Positions 1 to 10,573 of a DNA stretch of 27,500 nucleotides are shown here, one piece after another. A model generated the notes under the pieces. The model made no database searches. It was not told the origin of the DNA and saw only the letters and a list, made by a program, of their open reading frames with translations. Within the stretch, counting starts at the first letter, position 1, and the number at the start of each line of letters is the position of its first letter. Position numbers and translations under genes: made by a program. Origin of the DNA: Chrysomallon squamiferum (lineage: Eukaryota > Mollusca > Gastropoda > Neomphalida > Peltospiridae); NCBI GenBank assembly GCA_012295275.1, contig CM022673.1, positions 7,385,311 to 7,412,810 of the forward strand, in the 5' to 3' direction.

Positions 1-539
1 ATGTAACCTGAGTTACCTGCGTGTAGTTACAGTAAAACACTGACCATGTGCAGAAGGAGAAAGAAAAACCCAGTTTTTTTTTTTTTTTTTTATCAGGTGT
101 AAAAATAAATGTAGGTCGACTACACACAATCGCCGTTTATTTACTACTTTTGTTATATAACATAAAACATTCGACCCTGATATAATATAGCACCTGGCTT
201 GGCCTCTCTCACCTGTCTGAAACGGACATTTTCTTTGGATGACAGCAAAGGTGAATAAAAAAGGGGGCTTATTTTTTTTTTTTTTTTCTTTCTGAAACGT
301 ACTTTGGTATGTCAGGTATGTATGTAATATATAAATAAATATAGGAATGCATATTTAGGTCGATGTTATGGTAATGAAATACATTATGACCTATTTTTAT
401 CTTTCAAATGGCCTATCTTTCAAGATTGAATGCGACAGTTTGCAAAGCATGACAAGAATATAATGTAGATGAGGATGGGCTTTTAACCTGCATCAAATAA
501 CTCAGTAACTATGTTACCAGCGGATTTATTCTTCTTTTT

Positions 540-584
<45 letters not shown>

Positions 585-1505
585 ATTTTTGTCTCTATCT
601 CGTTGTTTTCAAGATCACTCTTTGAAAATAAGATTACACAAGTAGTATCTGCTACTCTCAATGGGGCATTCTGTATGCACAATAGTGTCGTTGAACTTTC
701 TCTTTACAAAAGAACCAAAAAATGGCTTCAGGGATATTATTATTATTTTGAAAATATGTTACATATTTCAAACTGCATGTCGTAACTTTTCTTTTTTTTT
801 TTTTTTTTTTTTTTTTTACTAACAGTTAAAACATAATTTATTATTATTCTGAATTAAAATGTTGTATATTTTTCCCTCTTTTTAAAAATATATTAAAACA
901 AATTTAAAAGTCTGGATTGTTAATTATGGCGTAAGTTAAAATTAGTTGTTTTAATTTGATTTCGATTTTTAAACTAACTGGATGAAATTATAGGTAGTTT
1001 TTATAAGTTATCATATTTCAGCGATTATTTTAATTGTTTAATTAATTATTGAAAATTAAATAAAATTCGGTTTAATAAAATTTTATTTCAAAACAAATTA
1101 TAAAAAAAACGAGAGAGAAAACTTTTATAACAAAAAAAAAAAAATATTGTACGCATTTGATTAGTCCCGTTTCTCAAAGAGCAGAATTATAACAAAAATC
1201 TTTATGTATGTCTTAAAAATCTTTTTCTTATCATATTTAAAAAAATATATACAATAAAATAAAACAACTAAATTAATCACTAAGCATGAGATGATCTAAC
1301 TAACGGTATCGAATGCCACCCACTCTAGGAGATAAAACACGAGCTGGCGCGTGCAAAAAAAAAAAAAAAAAATTGCAGTGAAAAAAAAAAAAAAAAGGTA
1401 AACAATACAAAGAAACTGTATTGTGTGTAAGCTGATATCTCTTTCTTTTCTATATTCTCCATTAAACACATCTCCCCATTCTCGAAATTAACTTCTTTTT
1501 TTTTT
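1..1505. other. AT-rich intergenic DNA with homopolymer tracts
   Basis: No gene is visible. The stretch is very AT-rich and interrupted by pure T or A runs, the longest being 42 T at 542-583, with others near 83-91, 272-287, 796-817 and 1355-1396. The 67-codon frame that starts in the T run at 582 has no recognisable domain and does not begin with ATG. Confidence 0.7.
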
Positions 1506-1530
1506 CTCTCTCTCTCTCTCTCTCTCTCTC
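1506..1530. repeat. (CT)n microsatellite
   Basis: Perfect CT dinucleotide run following a T tract. It is the first and shortest of six CT/GA arrays in the window. Confidence 0.95.
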
Positions 1531-1549
1531 AATAATTTAGAAGTAAATC

Positions 1550-1860
1550 GCTCCTCCAAAGCGCACCCTCGCGGAGTTGTCACAAAGCGAGCCCGGACAG
1601 CAAGCGCAAGCCGCTGTACAATGGCAGTTTAAACCTTATTATGTTGCCTGACTATATGCATTCACTGGAGTGAGGCTGCGCACGACTTGTGGCGGCAAAA
1701 ACGAAACTTTTGGCCAAGGCGAAAACGCGGGTAATTTGATTTGCGCTGCAGAAAAAATGGACGCACACATCGCTCTCTTTGACTGTCCGTGTCGTTATCG
1801 AACCGACACGACGTCGTAGGCGTCTTACAATGCTGCAACGAAGGTTTTGTGACGAGCAGG
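1550..1860. promoter_or_regulatory. CpG-rich islet, candidate regulatory element
   Basis: This roughly 300-bp stretch stands out from its AT-rich surroundings by its many CpG dinucleotides and near-absence of simple repeats. Visible motifs include GCTGCGCACG (NRF1-like), GGCGAAAACGCGGG (E2F-like), and the perfect palindrome ACGACGTCGT at 1808-1817. A 20-codon frame starts at the ATG at 1757, but nothing supports its translation. It could be an enhancer, an unannotated promoter or non-coding first exon, or an old transposon fragment. Function is inferred from composition only. Confidence 0.35.
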
Positions 1861-2746
1861 TTTAAGGTATTTTATTTTATAGCACTGGGAACTCAATTCT
1901 GTTGTTTGGTTTTTTTTCTTCTAATTTTGCCGGCTTATAAGTAGCGTCGCTGCAAAACAACACCAGAAACATTTTATAGTTTTGAAATGATGCTGCATAA
2001 ACATTTGTGGTCTTGTGAGTTTTGATAATCTTTTGTTTGTTTTTTTCCAGGTAATGGTTCCTCATTTGCTGACGGGGACCCCGACGCCTGCTTCCTGTAA
2101 TCCATGTTTCCAGTTCGTCTGCAGACATTTGTTGTTGTTGTTGCTTCTAATTTTTTTTTTTTTTTTTTCGGCGAGCGCGCCTGGACCGATTACAATCGTT
2201 TATTAGATTAAACCTGGATAACGTAGTCGCCATTCTAATTTCCTTTATGCAACCATAGCAGCTGCATTTATCACTCGTTTCTCAATAGCCGGGCTTTCTC
2301 GACTTGAAGCAAAAAAATAAAGTTAAACTTTTCCACCGTCGGCCCAATATAACGGTGCTCTGCAGCTGCCAGTAATAAAAAGAACTGTTCAAAATAGATA
2401 AATAATCACTGTTGGAGCTTATTATCAATTAAGAACAGAAGGACCCGAAATAATACCGCCACAAGGCCTCTCCAGACAATGTGCATGTTGGAAGGTGTGC
2501 GTTGTTTTCTCGCCCAGTTGCGGAGTTTTGAGCCCAACTATAGCGCATTAAAGGGACTTTAATTACAGTTCTTAGTTGAGATTGTGATGCTAAATAAGTT
2601 TTCTTTGTTCGACATTTCTGATGAATTTGAAACGACGTAATCACAAGATTTTAAACGAACTTCTGCTACTAAAATAAAGAGGCAGGTGGCAGCAAAAGGG
2701 AAAGCATTTCAATTGCCAACGAACGAGAAACAAATCACATGGTTGG

Positions 2747-2782
<36 letters not shown>

Positions 2783-3289
2783 CAAATGTCAAAAAGTTCT
2801 GAAAACTACACACACACATGTCGCCCATTTAGTTGCATAACGTGCTGGCGAATGAAAAGACATGAATTTTTGAAAAGTATTTTCTTTGTGATTTTACAAA
2901 ATATGACCATATGCACAAACTGACACATAATATTTTTTTTTTTTTCGAATCATATTTTTTTTTATTTTACGTTAGAAGGGCTGAAATGTTAATGTTCTTT
3001 CGCAACAAAGACTTTCGATGGCTTGCCTGCTCCAAAAGAACCTCTGCAATCACGAACTTATCAGATGAAATTTACGTGCACACGCATCTCTCTCGCGCGC
3101 CTGTCGCGTGCCAAATTAAACATAGCAATTTGGTCTTTTTCAAATGATCTAATATCGCTTCAATGTTGTTGAGAAAAGGACTCATACAAATCAACTCAGC
3201 ATGGAGAAAAAAAAAAAAAATTTACAGCCTGCATTTTGATGTAAATATAAACTATTTTTTTTTTAGACTCGACAACAAAGTGATTTGGA
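1861..3289. other. Intergenic DNA, no gene recognised
   Basis: This is mixed sequence with T tracts at about 2152-2168, 2750-2780 and 2933-2945. Between 2400 and 2660 it is less repetitive and contains a perfect inverted repeat ATTAAAG-GGA-CTTTAAT at 2547-2563, which offers paired homeodomain-like TTTAAT/TAATTA cores, plus ATCAATTAA near 2424-2432. Short open frames here (for example 2429-2644 minus and 2911-3147 plus) resemble no family I know. Confidence 0.5.
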
Positions 3290-3490
3290 AATGAAAAGCC
3301 GTGAAGGTTGAGCCTGGAAAGCTGAAACTGGCTAGACGTCAACCAGAGGTTACGATCAGAAGTCCAGCCACACGGATCTGTAAACTATCTTTGACTGCGA
3401 GGTCTACCTATCAAATCAGGCATGTTTCGAATCTCCAAGACACAAGCCAGGTTACTGCAGCTGCCGGGTTTTGTCTGGATCGTTAAACTT
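3290..3490. other. Unrecognised non-repetitive segment with a 61-codon open frame
   Basis: The base composition is more balanced than the flanks and there are no simple repeats. An open frame on the plus strand runs 3301-3486 but begins at GTG, has no ATG at its start and shows no domain. It could be a transposon remnant or conserved non-coding DNA; no evidence separates these. Confidence 0.25.
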
Positions 3491-3990
3491 TGCTTTTCAA
3501 ATGCATGTATATAATCTCGAAATCTTTTGCCTTGTTCCATCACAGAAGAACATTGGCCGTTGATTTAAATTTCTGAAAATCGGGAAAAAGATACTTCACT
3601 GGTCAAAGTAGTGTTGTTGTTGTTGTTGGGGATTTTTGTTGGGGTTTTTTTTTGTGTTTTTTTTTAAAGTTTTCATAATATGCAAAACAGCTTGTTTATA
3701 ATATTAGCACTTATTTTTTTTTTTTTTTCTTCTACTTCTGAAATGAGATTTTTTCTATTCTTCTTCTAAAATCAGATATTTTTCGAACATGAGACGACAT
3801 TACTAATTCCAAGCGTGGAGCAAAAATTAACTCACGTTAGCACATTTTCCAAACAATTATAATTTTTCAGAAATTCAGCAGCTTGTAATTAAATTTTTCA
3901 AAGAAGCTGATTTTCATCGTGGTGTGTAAATGTTGCATTAATTAACCTTGAAATTATACTATATAATGATGTTCTTTCCCTGTCCTTTAT

Positions 3991-3992
<2 letters not shown>
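3491..3992. other. AT-rich spacer
   Basis: Only short GTTGTT and T-run low-complexity tracts are visible (about 3612-3665 and 3714-3728). I see no gene. Confidence 0.6.

Positions 3993-4066
<74 letters not shown>
3993..4066. repeat. (CT)n microsatellite
   Basis: Perfect CT dinucleotide array of about 37 copies. It creates spurious Ser-Leu and Arg-Glu open frames on the two strands. A short GCGCGC tract follows at about 4122-4131. Confidence 0.97.
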
Positions 4067-4069
<3 letters not shown>

Positions 4070-4384
4070 ATACTCTGTCTCCCATTTTCAAGCTCTTTCA
4101 CTATCTCCATCTATACACACGCGCGCGCGCGCATCTCCACGCATACCTCTTTCTCACTCTATATTTATATATTTAAAATGTATGTAGATATTTAACTTTT
4201 AGATTTCAGACCACAGTAATCTGTGTACTTGTCAGTTCTGCAGCTCTATCATTTTTACAACCTGTTGCATTCAGAACTTGTTTCTGTTACGCAGTTAGAA
4301 CATTCCAAATTACCATCTCACTGACTGAACACAAGAAACGTATGGAGACAAAATATACTTAAAATAACTATAAACGTACATATT
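4067..4384. other. Spacer without a gene
   Basis: Ordinary AT-rich sequence lies between the CT array and the minisatellite; no RNA or protein gene is visible. Confidence 0.6.
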
Positions 4385-4897
4385 AAACATAGATATCAAA
4401 GTTAAATAACAAACATAGATATCAAAGTTAAATAACAAACACAGATATCAAAGTTTAATAACAAACATAAATACCAAAGTTTAATAACAAACACAGATAT
4501 CAAAGTTTAATAACAAACATAAATACCAAAGTTAAATAACAAACACAGATATCAAAGTTTAATAACAAACATAAATACCAAAGTTTAATAACAAACACAG
4601 ATATCAAAGTTTAATAACAAACATAAATACCAAAGTTAAATAACAAACACAGATATCAAAGTTAAATAACAAACATAGATATCAAAGTTAAATAACAAAC
4701 ATAGATATCAAAGTTAAATAACAAACACAGATATCAAAGTTAAATAACAAACACAGATATCAAAGTTAAATAACAAACACAGATATCAAAGTTAAATAAC
4801 AAACACAGATATCAAAGTTTAATAACAAACACAGATATCAAAGTTAAATAACAAACACAGATATCAAAGTTAAATAACAAACATAGATATCAAAGAT
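4385..4897. repeat. 26-bp minisatellite, 19 full units plus a partial
   Basis: Tandem units of exactly 26 bp, AAACAYARATAYCAAAGTTWAATAAC, run without an indel from 4385 to 4878, followed by a truncated unit to 4897. Two positional variants occur: ACAGATATC and ATAAATACC. Units 3-10 alternate between them, and units 3-6 (4437-4540) are repeated exactly as units 7-10 (4541-4644), giving a 104-bp higher-order duplication. The low divergence indicates recent expansion. It is not a CRISPR array, because there are no unique spacers. Confidence 0.97.
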
Positions 4898-5040
4898 AGC
4901 ATCAGTTTAGGAACAAATAGGAATAGAAAGAAATTTAAAATGTACGTCAGACGTGAAGTGCAGATTTAACTTACTTTCTGATTTTCTTTATACTGAAAGG
5001 TTTCTTCGCTTTTCATTTTGTACTGCATAAAGTTAAGCTG

Positions 5041-5335
5041 ATGTATGTATGTATGTGTTATGCATGCATTCATGTATGTTTGTATGTACGTGTGTTTACA
5101 TGTATGGGTGTGTGTATGTATGTATATTTGTATATATATATGTTTGTATGTATATGTACATTTATATATTGGTAGGTATAGGGTAAGTAGGTAGGTAGCT
5201 AGGTAGTGAGGTGGGCAGTGAGATATATGTATATGTATGTGTTTATATGTCTGTAGATGTGAGTGTGTGAATATAAATGTTATTGTATGTGTGTGTGTAT
5301 TTGTGTGTACGTGGGTGTATGTGTGTTTGTGCGGG
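5041..5335. repeat. TGTA/TG-rich low-complexity tract
   Basis: Imperfect TATG, TGTG and GTAG repeats, including a GGTAGGTAGCTAGG block near 5190-5206. Before it, 4898-5040 is plain AT-rich spacer. Confidence 0.85.
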
Positions 5336-5410
5336 CATGAAAACTTTAACTCTACAGGGAAACATTTCTTTAGTATTCTCTTCTCTTTTTTTAATTTCTA
5401 TTAATATTTT

Positions 5411-5835
<425 letters not shown>

Positions 5836-6080
5836 TATGTGTGTGTGTGTGTGTGTGTCTGTATGTGTGTATTTGTGTTTATATGTATGTATATATATAT
5901 ATATATATATATAGCGAGAGAGAGAGACTGACAGACAGATATATAGACAGACAGACAGATAGATAGACAGGCAGACGGAGAGAAGATTGTCAGGCAGACA
6001 TAGATAGATAGACAGAGACACATCGATACAGAGAGAGAGAGACAGTTAGACAGATGGATAGACAGATAGACAGATAGACA
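5836..6080. repeat. Compound microsatellite (TG)n-(TA)n-(GA)n-(GACA/GATA)n
   Basis: TG runs at 5836-5858, TA at 5890-5913 and a short GA run follow one another. They give way to an imperfect GACA/GATA tetranucleotide array ending at about 6080. Confidence 0.93.
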
Positions 6081-6441
6081 ACTAATGTTTATATATATAT
6101 AAACAAAGCCATTATGTAAGGCTTAATACGCATCATAAGTAGCTACATACGAGTAACCAACTTAAACATCTCACACACAAATTATTTGCGTTTGTAAATT
6201 TTTTTTATCTAAATTGGTTAAATAAAAAAATATTGTAATAAAATAAACCCTATTATTAACCCTAAAATTATCACGAATGAAATCCTACTTAATGTTAGAT
6301 ACATGTATAAGTTAATAGGGTCTTGATGCCTACCTTTTTTTTCTTCTTTTGTTTCAAATCTGTATCCGAATTTATTTAATAGCATAGCTAGTGCGCAGTT
6401 TCAAAAATAATTCTTAAATCCATAAAATGATTCATGAACAA

Positions 6442-6513
6442 GGGCTTGTCCGGGATTCGAACCCGGGACCTCTCGCACCCTAAGCGAGAATCATACCCCT
6501 AGACCAACAAGCC
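6442..6513 (-). tRNA. tRNA-Pro (anticodon AGG)
   Basis: On the minus strand the sequence folds as a complete 72-nt cytosolic tRNA. The acceptor GGCTTGT pairs perfectly with ACAAGCC, followed by discriminator C at 6442. The anticodon stem CTCGC/GCGAG is intact around loop TTAGGGT, with anticodon AGG at 6479-6481, which decodes CCU proline codons. The T arm carries GGTTCGAATCC, a perfect B box, and the A box TGGTCTAGGGG is present. It matches the animal tRNA-Pro(AGG) family closely. A TTTT run about 14 nt past the 3' end (6424-6427 on the plus strand) can serve as Pol III terminator. CCA is not encoded, as usual in eukaryotes. There is no intron. It appears functional, and two decayed relatives lie elsewhere in the window. 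Confidence 0.96.
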
Positions 6514-6610
6514 GATGCAAACTCCGTACTAATAAAACAAACTGTGTAAAATTCGATTTTATTTATTTAATATATATCTGCATGTAATATGCATTAGTAT
6601 TTAGATAGGT

Positions 6611-6672
6611 GGTAGGTAGGTTGATATGCAAACATATATATATATACGTTTGCCTATCAGCCTACTGACTAC
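6611..6672. repeat. Short hairpin around a TA run
   Basis: GTAGGTTGATATGCAAAC (about 6616-6633) is an imperfect reverse complement of GTTTGCCTATCAGCCTAC (about 6648-6665), with an ATATAT loop. It lies inside the larger inverted repeat, between the tRNA and the right arm. Confidence 0.7.
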
Positions 6673-6827
6673 CTGCATGCTAAGGCATATTTGGAGATAA
6701 AATTTACAAACTTAAATAATTTGTGTGTGAGATCATATGAGATTCTATTGTATGGTATGTTTAAGTTAGCTACTTCTGATGCATTTTAAACCATACCTAT
6801 GTTAATATACGTGTTTAATGGCTTTGT

Positions 6828-7599
6828 CTGATGCTAGTGTCGTATGTTTATCTATATATGATATGCAACAGACTGCAGTTTTGTGCTGATGTCTTTTATG
6901 CGTTTATTCTTTCATTATTACATACGTTAATTTGTTATTCATGTATTGTTTTATTCATGCATACATACATACATTTATTTATCTTAACATTCTTTATTTA
7001 TACATACTTCAGTGTATTAATCCATTCATACATTTATCCATTCACCCTCCGCCTATACCTATACATACACACTTTCATATATACACGCAGTCAAAAACAC
7101 TGTGTATAACGGCCAAACAGGGATTTCACATAAGTGCCCGTTATAGACAGGTGACAACTATTAGCAGGCCCATGACTTAATAAGAAATTTTAACCTATAT
7201 TACAAATGTCAAAGAGAAGTACAAATATCTTTATAAGAAATAACTTTTTTATTTTGTAACAGAATTTCGATTTTAATATTTAAAGACAATACAGAAAAGG
7301 CTTTTGTGCACTATTTTAAAAAGAGTTGGATTGTTTTCCATGTCGTTCCATAAATATAATAAAGACAACTGTTTTTTCTGGGTCCATTACAAGTATTAAG
7401 AAGCATGCTTCTTCTACGAGAGAGAATAACAATTTAGCACATTGTTCTACCTCTGTTTTTGAATGCGTGTAATTTCTGAGATAATCTGCATCAACATCTT
7501 TTTCTTTCTTTCTTTTTATTTTATTTTATTTTATTTTAACTTCAAGGAGAAATAAAAAATATAGATAAAGATTTATTAAATATATAATCGCTTCCAAGA

Positions 7600-7600
<1 letters not shown>
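6828..7600. other. AT-rich spacer
   Basis: CATA/TTTA-type low complexity runs from about 6955 to 7080, and a TTTC/TTTTA run at 7500-7537. No gene is supported. The 82-92 codon frames here are made of repeat-derived Tyr/Ile/His codons. Confidence 0.6.

Positions 7601-7601
<1 letters not shown>

Positions 7602-7660
<59 letters not shown>
7602..7660. repeat. (ATA)n microsatellite
   Basis: Nearly perfect AAT/ATA trinucleotide array of about 20 copies. Confidence 0.96.
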
Positions 7661-7775
7661 TGCGCCTGAAAAGAAAAACAAACAAAAAATCAAAAAGAAA
7701 AAGAAAAAAAACGACAACAGTTACTGGTCTCACGGAATATCTAATAATATCTAATCACAAACGTTTGATTTACAC

Positions 7776-7822
7776 AATATCAAACAAAATATCAAACAAA
7801 ATATCAAATAAAATATCAAACA
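7776..7822. repeat. 12-bp tandem repeat, about four copies
   Basis: Unit AATATCAAACAA repeats with one substitution and gives the in-frame peptide (ISNK)n. Single diverged copies of AATATC follow at 7834-7870. The ATATCAAA core is also found in the 26-bp minisatellite at 4385-4897, but the rest of the unit differs. Confidence 0.85.
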
Positions 7823-9230
7823 GACGCGTCATAAAATATCAGCCAAAAACTTCTCTCACAGAATATCAAACAAAAACCCAGGTGTCACCAAATGTAAATT
7901 ACTGAATGATACTAACTGCGCTGTGGTGACTTTCTTTTCGTATAAAACTTTGTCAGTCTAGAAGCGATCTATCTTTCCATCAAATATTAACGTGGAAAAA
8001 TATCTGCGAAAAATTAAAATGATTTGTCTTAAATTATCAGTATGAGAAAATCAGTCTGTGTTCGTGTGTAGTGTACCAGGTCTATTTTTTTTTTTTTTGT
8101 CTAATGCTCTTGAATTTAGAAAAAGATGAAAATTAAATTGGGTTCTTCTTCTTCTTCTTTAATTCTGTTATGCACACATATTTGGTATCTATTTTTGTGT
8201 AGCTCTCTTTTTTCTCTCTCTCCCTCCCTTTTTGTTTCTCTTTATCTCGATGTATCTATACAAACATACACGTACAGACTCACAAACACTCACACATACA
8301 TACATTCTGTATACAAACATATTTACATGCATGCATAGTACACAGAATATACAGACAGAGAGAGAGACAGACATACAAACATACATACCTAAACACACAG
8401 ATTACATATAAACCGTTCTGAGACATTCGCTCCGCATATATGTTTGTGGAAAAAATCCAACAAATATATATATATATACTAGCAATAGTACAAAATATGG
8501 TGGAGCAGTGTCTAAAACGGTAGATAATTGAAATTGTGCTATGCGCAGAACTGATCCTTCTTTCAGTCATACTTGAAATCAGTGACGTAAATACTGAGAA
8601 TACGTTGAATATGTGACGCCGCGATCTCTACTGATAACCTAAATATACTTTTTTACAAATGAATAAAATACCTATTTTTCTATCTTCAGTTTAAAAGAAA
8701 ACTAACAAACGTTTGATTTTTATTATACACGTCTTATTAAATGACAGCGATTTTGAAATGTATATAATTATATAATAATACTGATTCCTTCATTTAGAAT
8801 TATCACACAGACACTTTGATTTTCATTCTTGTAAATTAAATTTGTCGTTCTTCTGAGACAGTCAAATATTCTACTAACGTCTGGCCCAGTATGTAAAGTT
8901 TCTTAGACTTTAATTGGATCATTTTCTCTTTGAGCCATTTTAACACAACTGGCTCATCAAAGCTCACCCTGTTTGTTTTCCTGTCTGCGGAGAAATGTAA
9001 ATAAGACAACTCTTCCTACTGTTCGATAACTGTAGTTCACGAAATAGTGTCAGAAATTTCCTTTTTTACTTGTATCGCTAATATACATTATGCTAAAAGT
9101 TTACATGTATTGTAGCGTGCTTTATTCTATCGGTGATTAGGTAATAGTTATACATTGACAGTATTTAGATATCTCTAGCTGCTGGAAAACGAGCAAATAC
9201 AGGTGTCCATTTTCAAAAATCACATTTGAC
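7823..9230. other. Intergenic DNA, no gene recognised
   Basis: Low-complexity CT, CA and GACA patches occupy about 8145-8395; the rest is AT-rich single-copy sequence. A small imperfect hairpin, CTTTGAGCCA facing TGGCTCATCAAAG, sits at about 8929-8970 with a 12-nt loop. It is too short and too bulged to call a microRNA precursor. Confidence 0.55.
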
Positions 9231-9279
9231 GTAGTCTATGTACATCAGAACGAGGCTGTGACACACACTGGTTAGAACG

Positions 9280-9360
9280 AAAGACTAACACGTGACAGGA
9301 CACAGAAACAGACCTCCTCAGCACGTGACACCGTTCAAGTCAGTAGCATATGATTGGTTA
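9280..9360. promoter_or_regulatory. Candidate regulatory element: two CACGTGACA E-boxes plus inverted CCAAT
   Basis: CACGTGACA occurs at 9289-9297 and again at 9322-9330, 33 bp apart (about three helical turns). It is followed by CATATG (9348-9353) and GATTGG (an inverted CCAAT) at 9352-9357. CACGTGAC is the core bound by USF/MITF/TFE-type bHLH-zip factors. Activity and target are not shown by the sequence; the nearest identified gene is the tRNA, and the Dbx exon is 16 kb away. Confidence 0.35.
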
Positions 9361-9471
9361 ACAAAAACCAGTGGTACGTGCGTACGTGCCTGTGAAAATG
9401 ATATATCTGCTCCTTTCAAATATTGTGTTTATGAATTTTAGTTAGTTCGGATAGAAAATTAATAACCTGCT

Positions 9472-9512
<41 letters not shown>

Positions 9513-10128
9513 TATTAAATTTAGTAAACATTTTTTTTTCAGTTTTAAAAATAGTTATTTTTGAAAAAAGTCTTTTTCAAATCACACACTATAATCGTGA
9601 AGGTTCTTGCAATTTTTATTGGAGAACAAACATTTAAGTCTTTTAATAATGAAATAATTCATATATTTTACGTAAAATAAAAAAAATATAAAAGTCCATA
9701 AATTAAGTAATCAAGTAGTTTTATGTTGTGGACAATAACTTTAATTTAGCCGAGGATTAAAAGAAACAAAGAGAAATTTTTTTAAAAAATTAAAAATAAT
9801 ATCAACGACAAAGAATCTGTATAATTAAAAAGAAAAGAACAACAGAAAACGCAAAATGTTAAAACAAAATATTTTTTAAAGAACAAACTAATATTAAATA
9901 AAAATCAAATTTTTTAAATAGACATTAACGCGTTTTATCATCAGTTGAAAGATTAACACAGTGTCAATATTTTTCATCGATATTCAATTGTTCGACAACT
10001 GCTCGCCGGCTTGTTATTGTTTCACTGATCACAAACAAACTCGTCTTAAAAACTGCATCAAAGAAAACCAATTTTTCTTCATTTGTCCCTTCACACTTAC
10101 TGAGTAAAACGTAAAAGGTTCAAACGCC
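9361..10128. other. AT-rich spacer with (TTTA)n
   Basis: A TTTA tetranucleotide array runs 9474-9510. The remainder, especially 9590-9960, is extremely AT-rich with short A and T runs. No gene is visible. Confidence 0.65.
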
Positions 10129-10508
10129 ATGAATTTCACGCTAAAGGCGCACCTTTTGTTTCAACAACTGGACAGATTTTTGAGACTGGACATTCGGGTC
10201 CAAGGCCAACTACGGACCACCTGTGTCCGAAACCCGATCTTTTCAAGAAATGGTCAGTCGGCGTCCACCCGTGTGTCCAACTTTGTTCCGGTTAAACGGA
10301 TCCCGTTTTTCTCCACAATCGTCTTGATAATCCGATCCTTATGGCGTCCATGTTTGCTGATTTACGATTCCACTACAAAAGAGTTACAATCAAGGTCCGC
10401 AACTTCCTTCCGATATCGAAGCAGCTTTTACTGACCTTAGGCAAAATGTCAACCGTGTCAATGAAATTTTATCGTCTCACTTCTCAATTAGCAATGAAAC
10501 GTTAATTT
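10129..10508 (+). pseudogene. Unrecognised coding-like segment, apparently decayed
   Basis: The segment is GC-richer than its flanks and reads like protein in more than one frame. One ATG-started frame covers 10129-10434 (101 codons). The +2 frame reads like ordinary protein up to about 10308, then meets two adjacent stops (TGA TAA) and a further stop near 10357. It then continues open to a TAA at about 10508 with helix-like sequence DIEAAFTDLRQNVNRVNEIL. I recognise no family in any of the frames. It could be a dead transposable-element open frame, a processed pseudogene, or non-coding single-copy DNA that is open by chance. Confidence 0.25.
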
Positions 10509-10573
10509 GAGTCGTTCTTCGCACACTCGTATATTCTGTTTCGTTTAACTGCCGTGTCATCGGCGCTCTATAA

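Larger units (their letters stand above)
6103..6827. repeat. Long imperfect inverted repeat (fold-back or MITE-like) enclosing tRNA-Pro
   Basis: The left arm (6103-6210) and right arm (6695-6827) are imperfect reverse complements. Matching blocks include ACAAAGCCATTA at the outer ends, AAGTAGCTA, ACTTAAACAT, TCTCACACACAAATTATTT and GTTTGTAAATTTT, in the same order. About 484 bp separate the arms, and an intact tRNA-Pro gene lies near the centre. The arms look like terminal inverted repeats of an old non-autonomous DNA transposon, or a cruciform-forming duplication. No transposase and no clear target-site duplication are visible. Confidence 0.7.

Noticed and set aside
2035-2128. Splice-acceptor-like TTTTTTTCCAG followed by an open frame
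   Set aside because: The frame soon runs into GTT and T low complexity, there is no recognisable protein, and no partner donor can be assigned.
4385-4897. Regularly spaced repeats suggesting a CRISPR array
   Set aside because: The units are contiguous 26-bp tandem copies without variable spacers, in a eukaryotic context.
6241-6270. Two CCCTA-like telomeric words near the tRNA
   Set aside because: Only isolated AACCCTA words occur, with no tandem TTAGGG array.
8929-8970. Hairpin as a possible microRNA precursor
   Set aside because: The stem is only about ten pairs with a three-base bulge, well short of a typical precursor.
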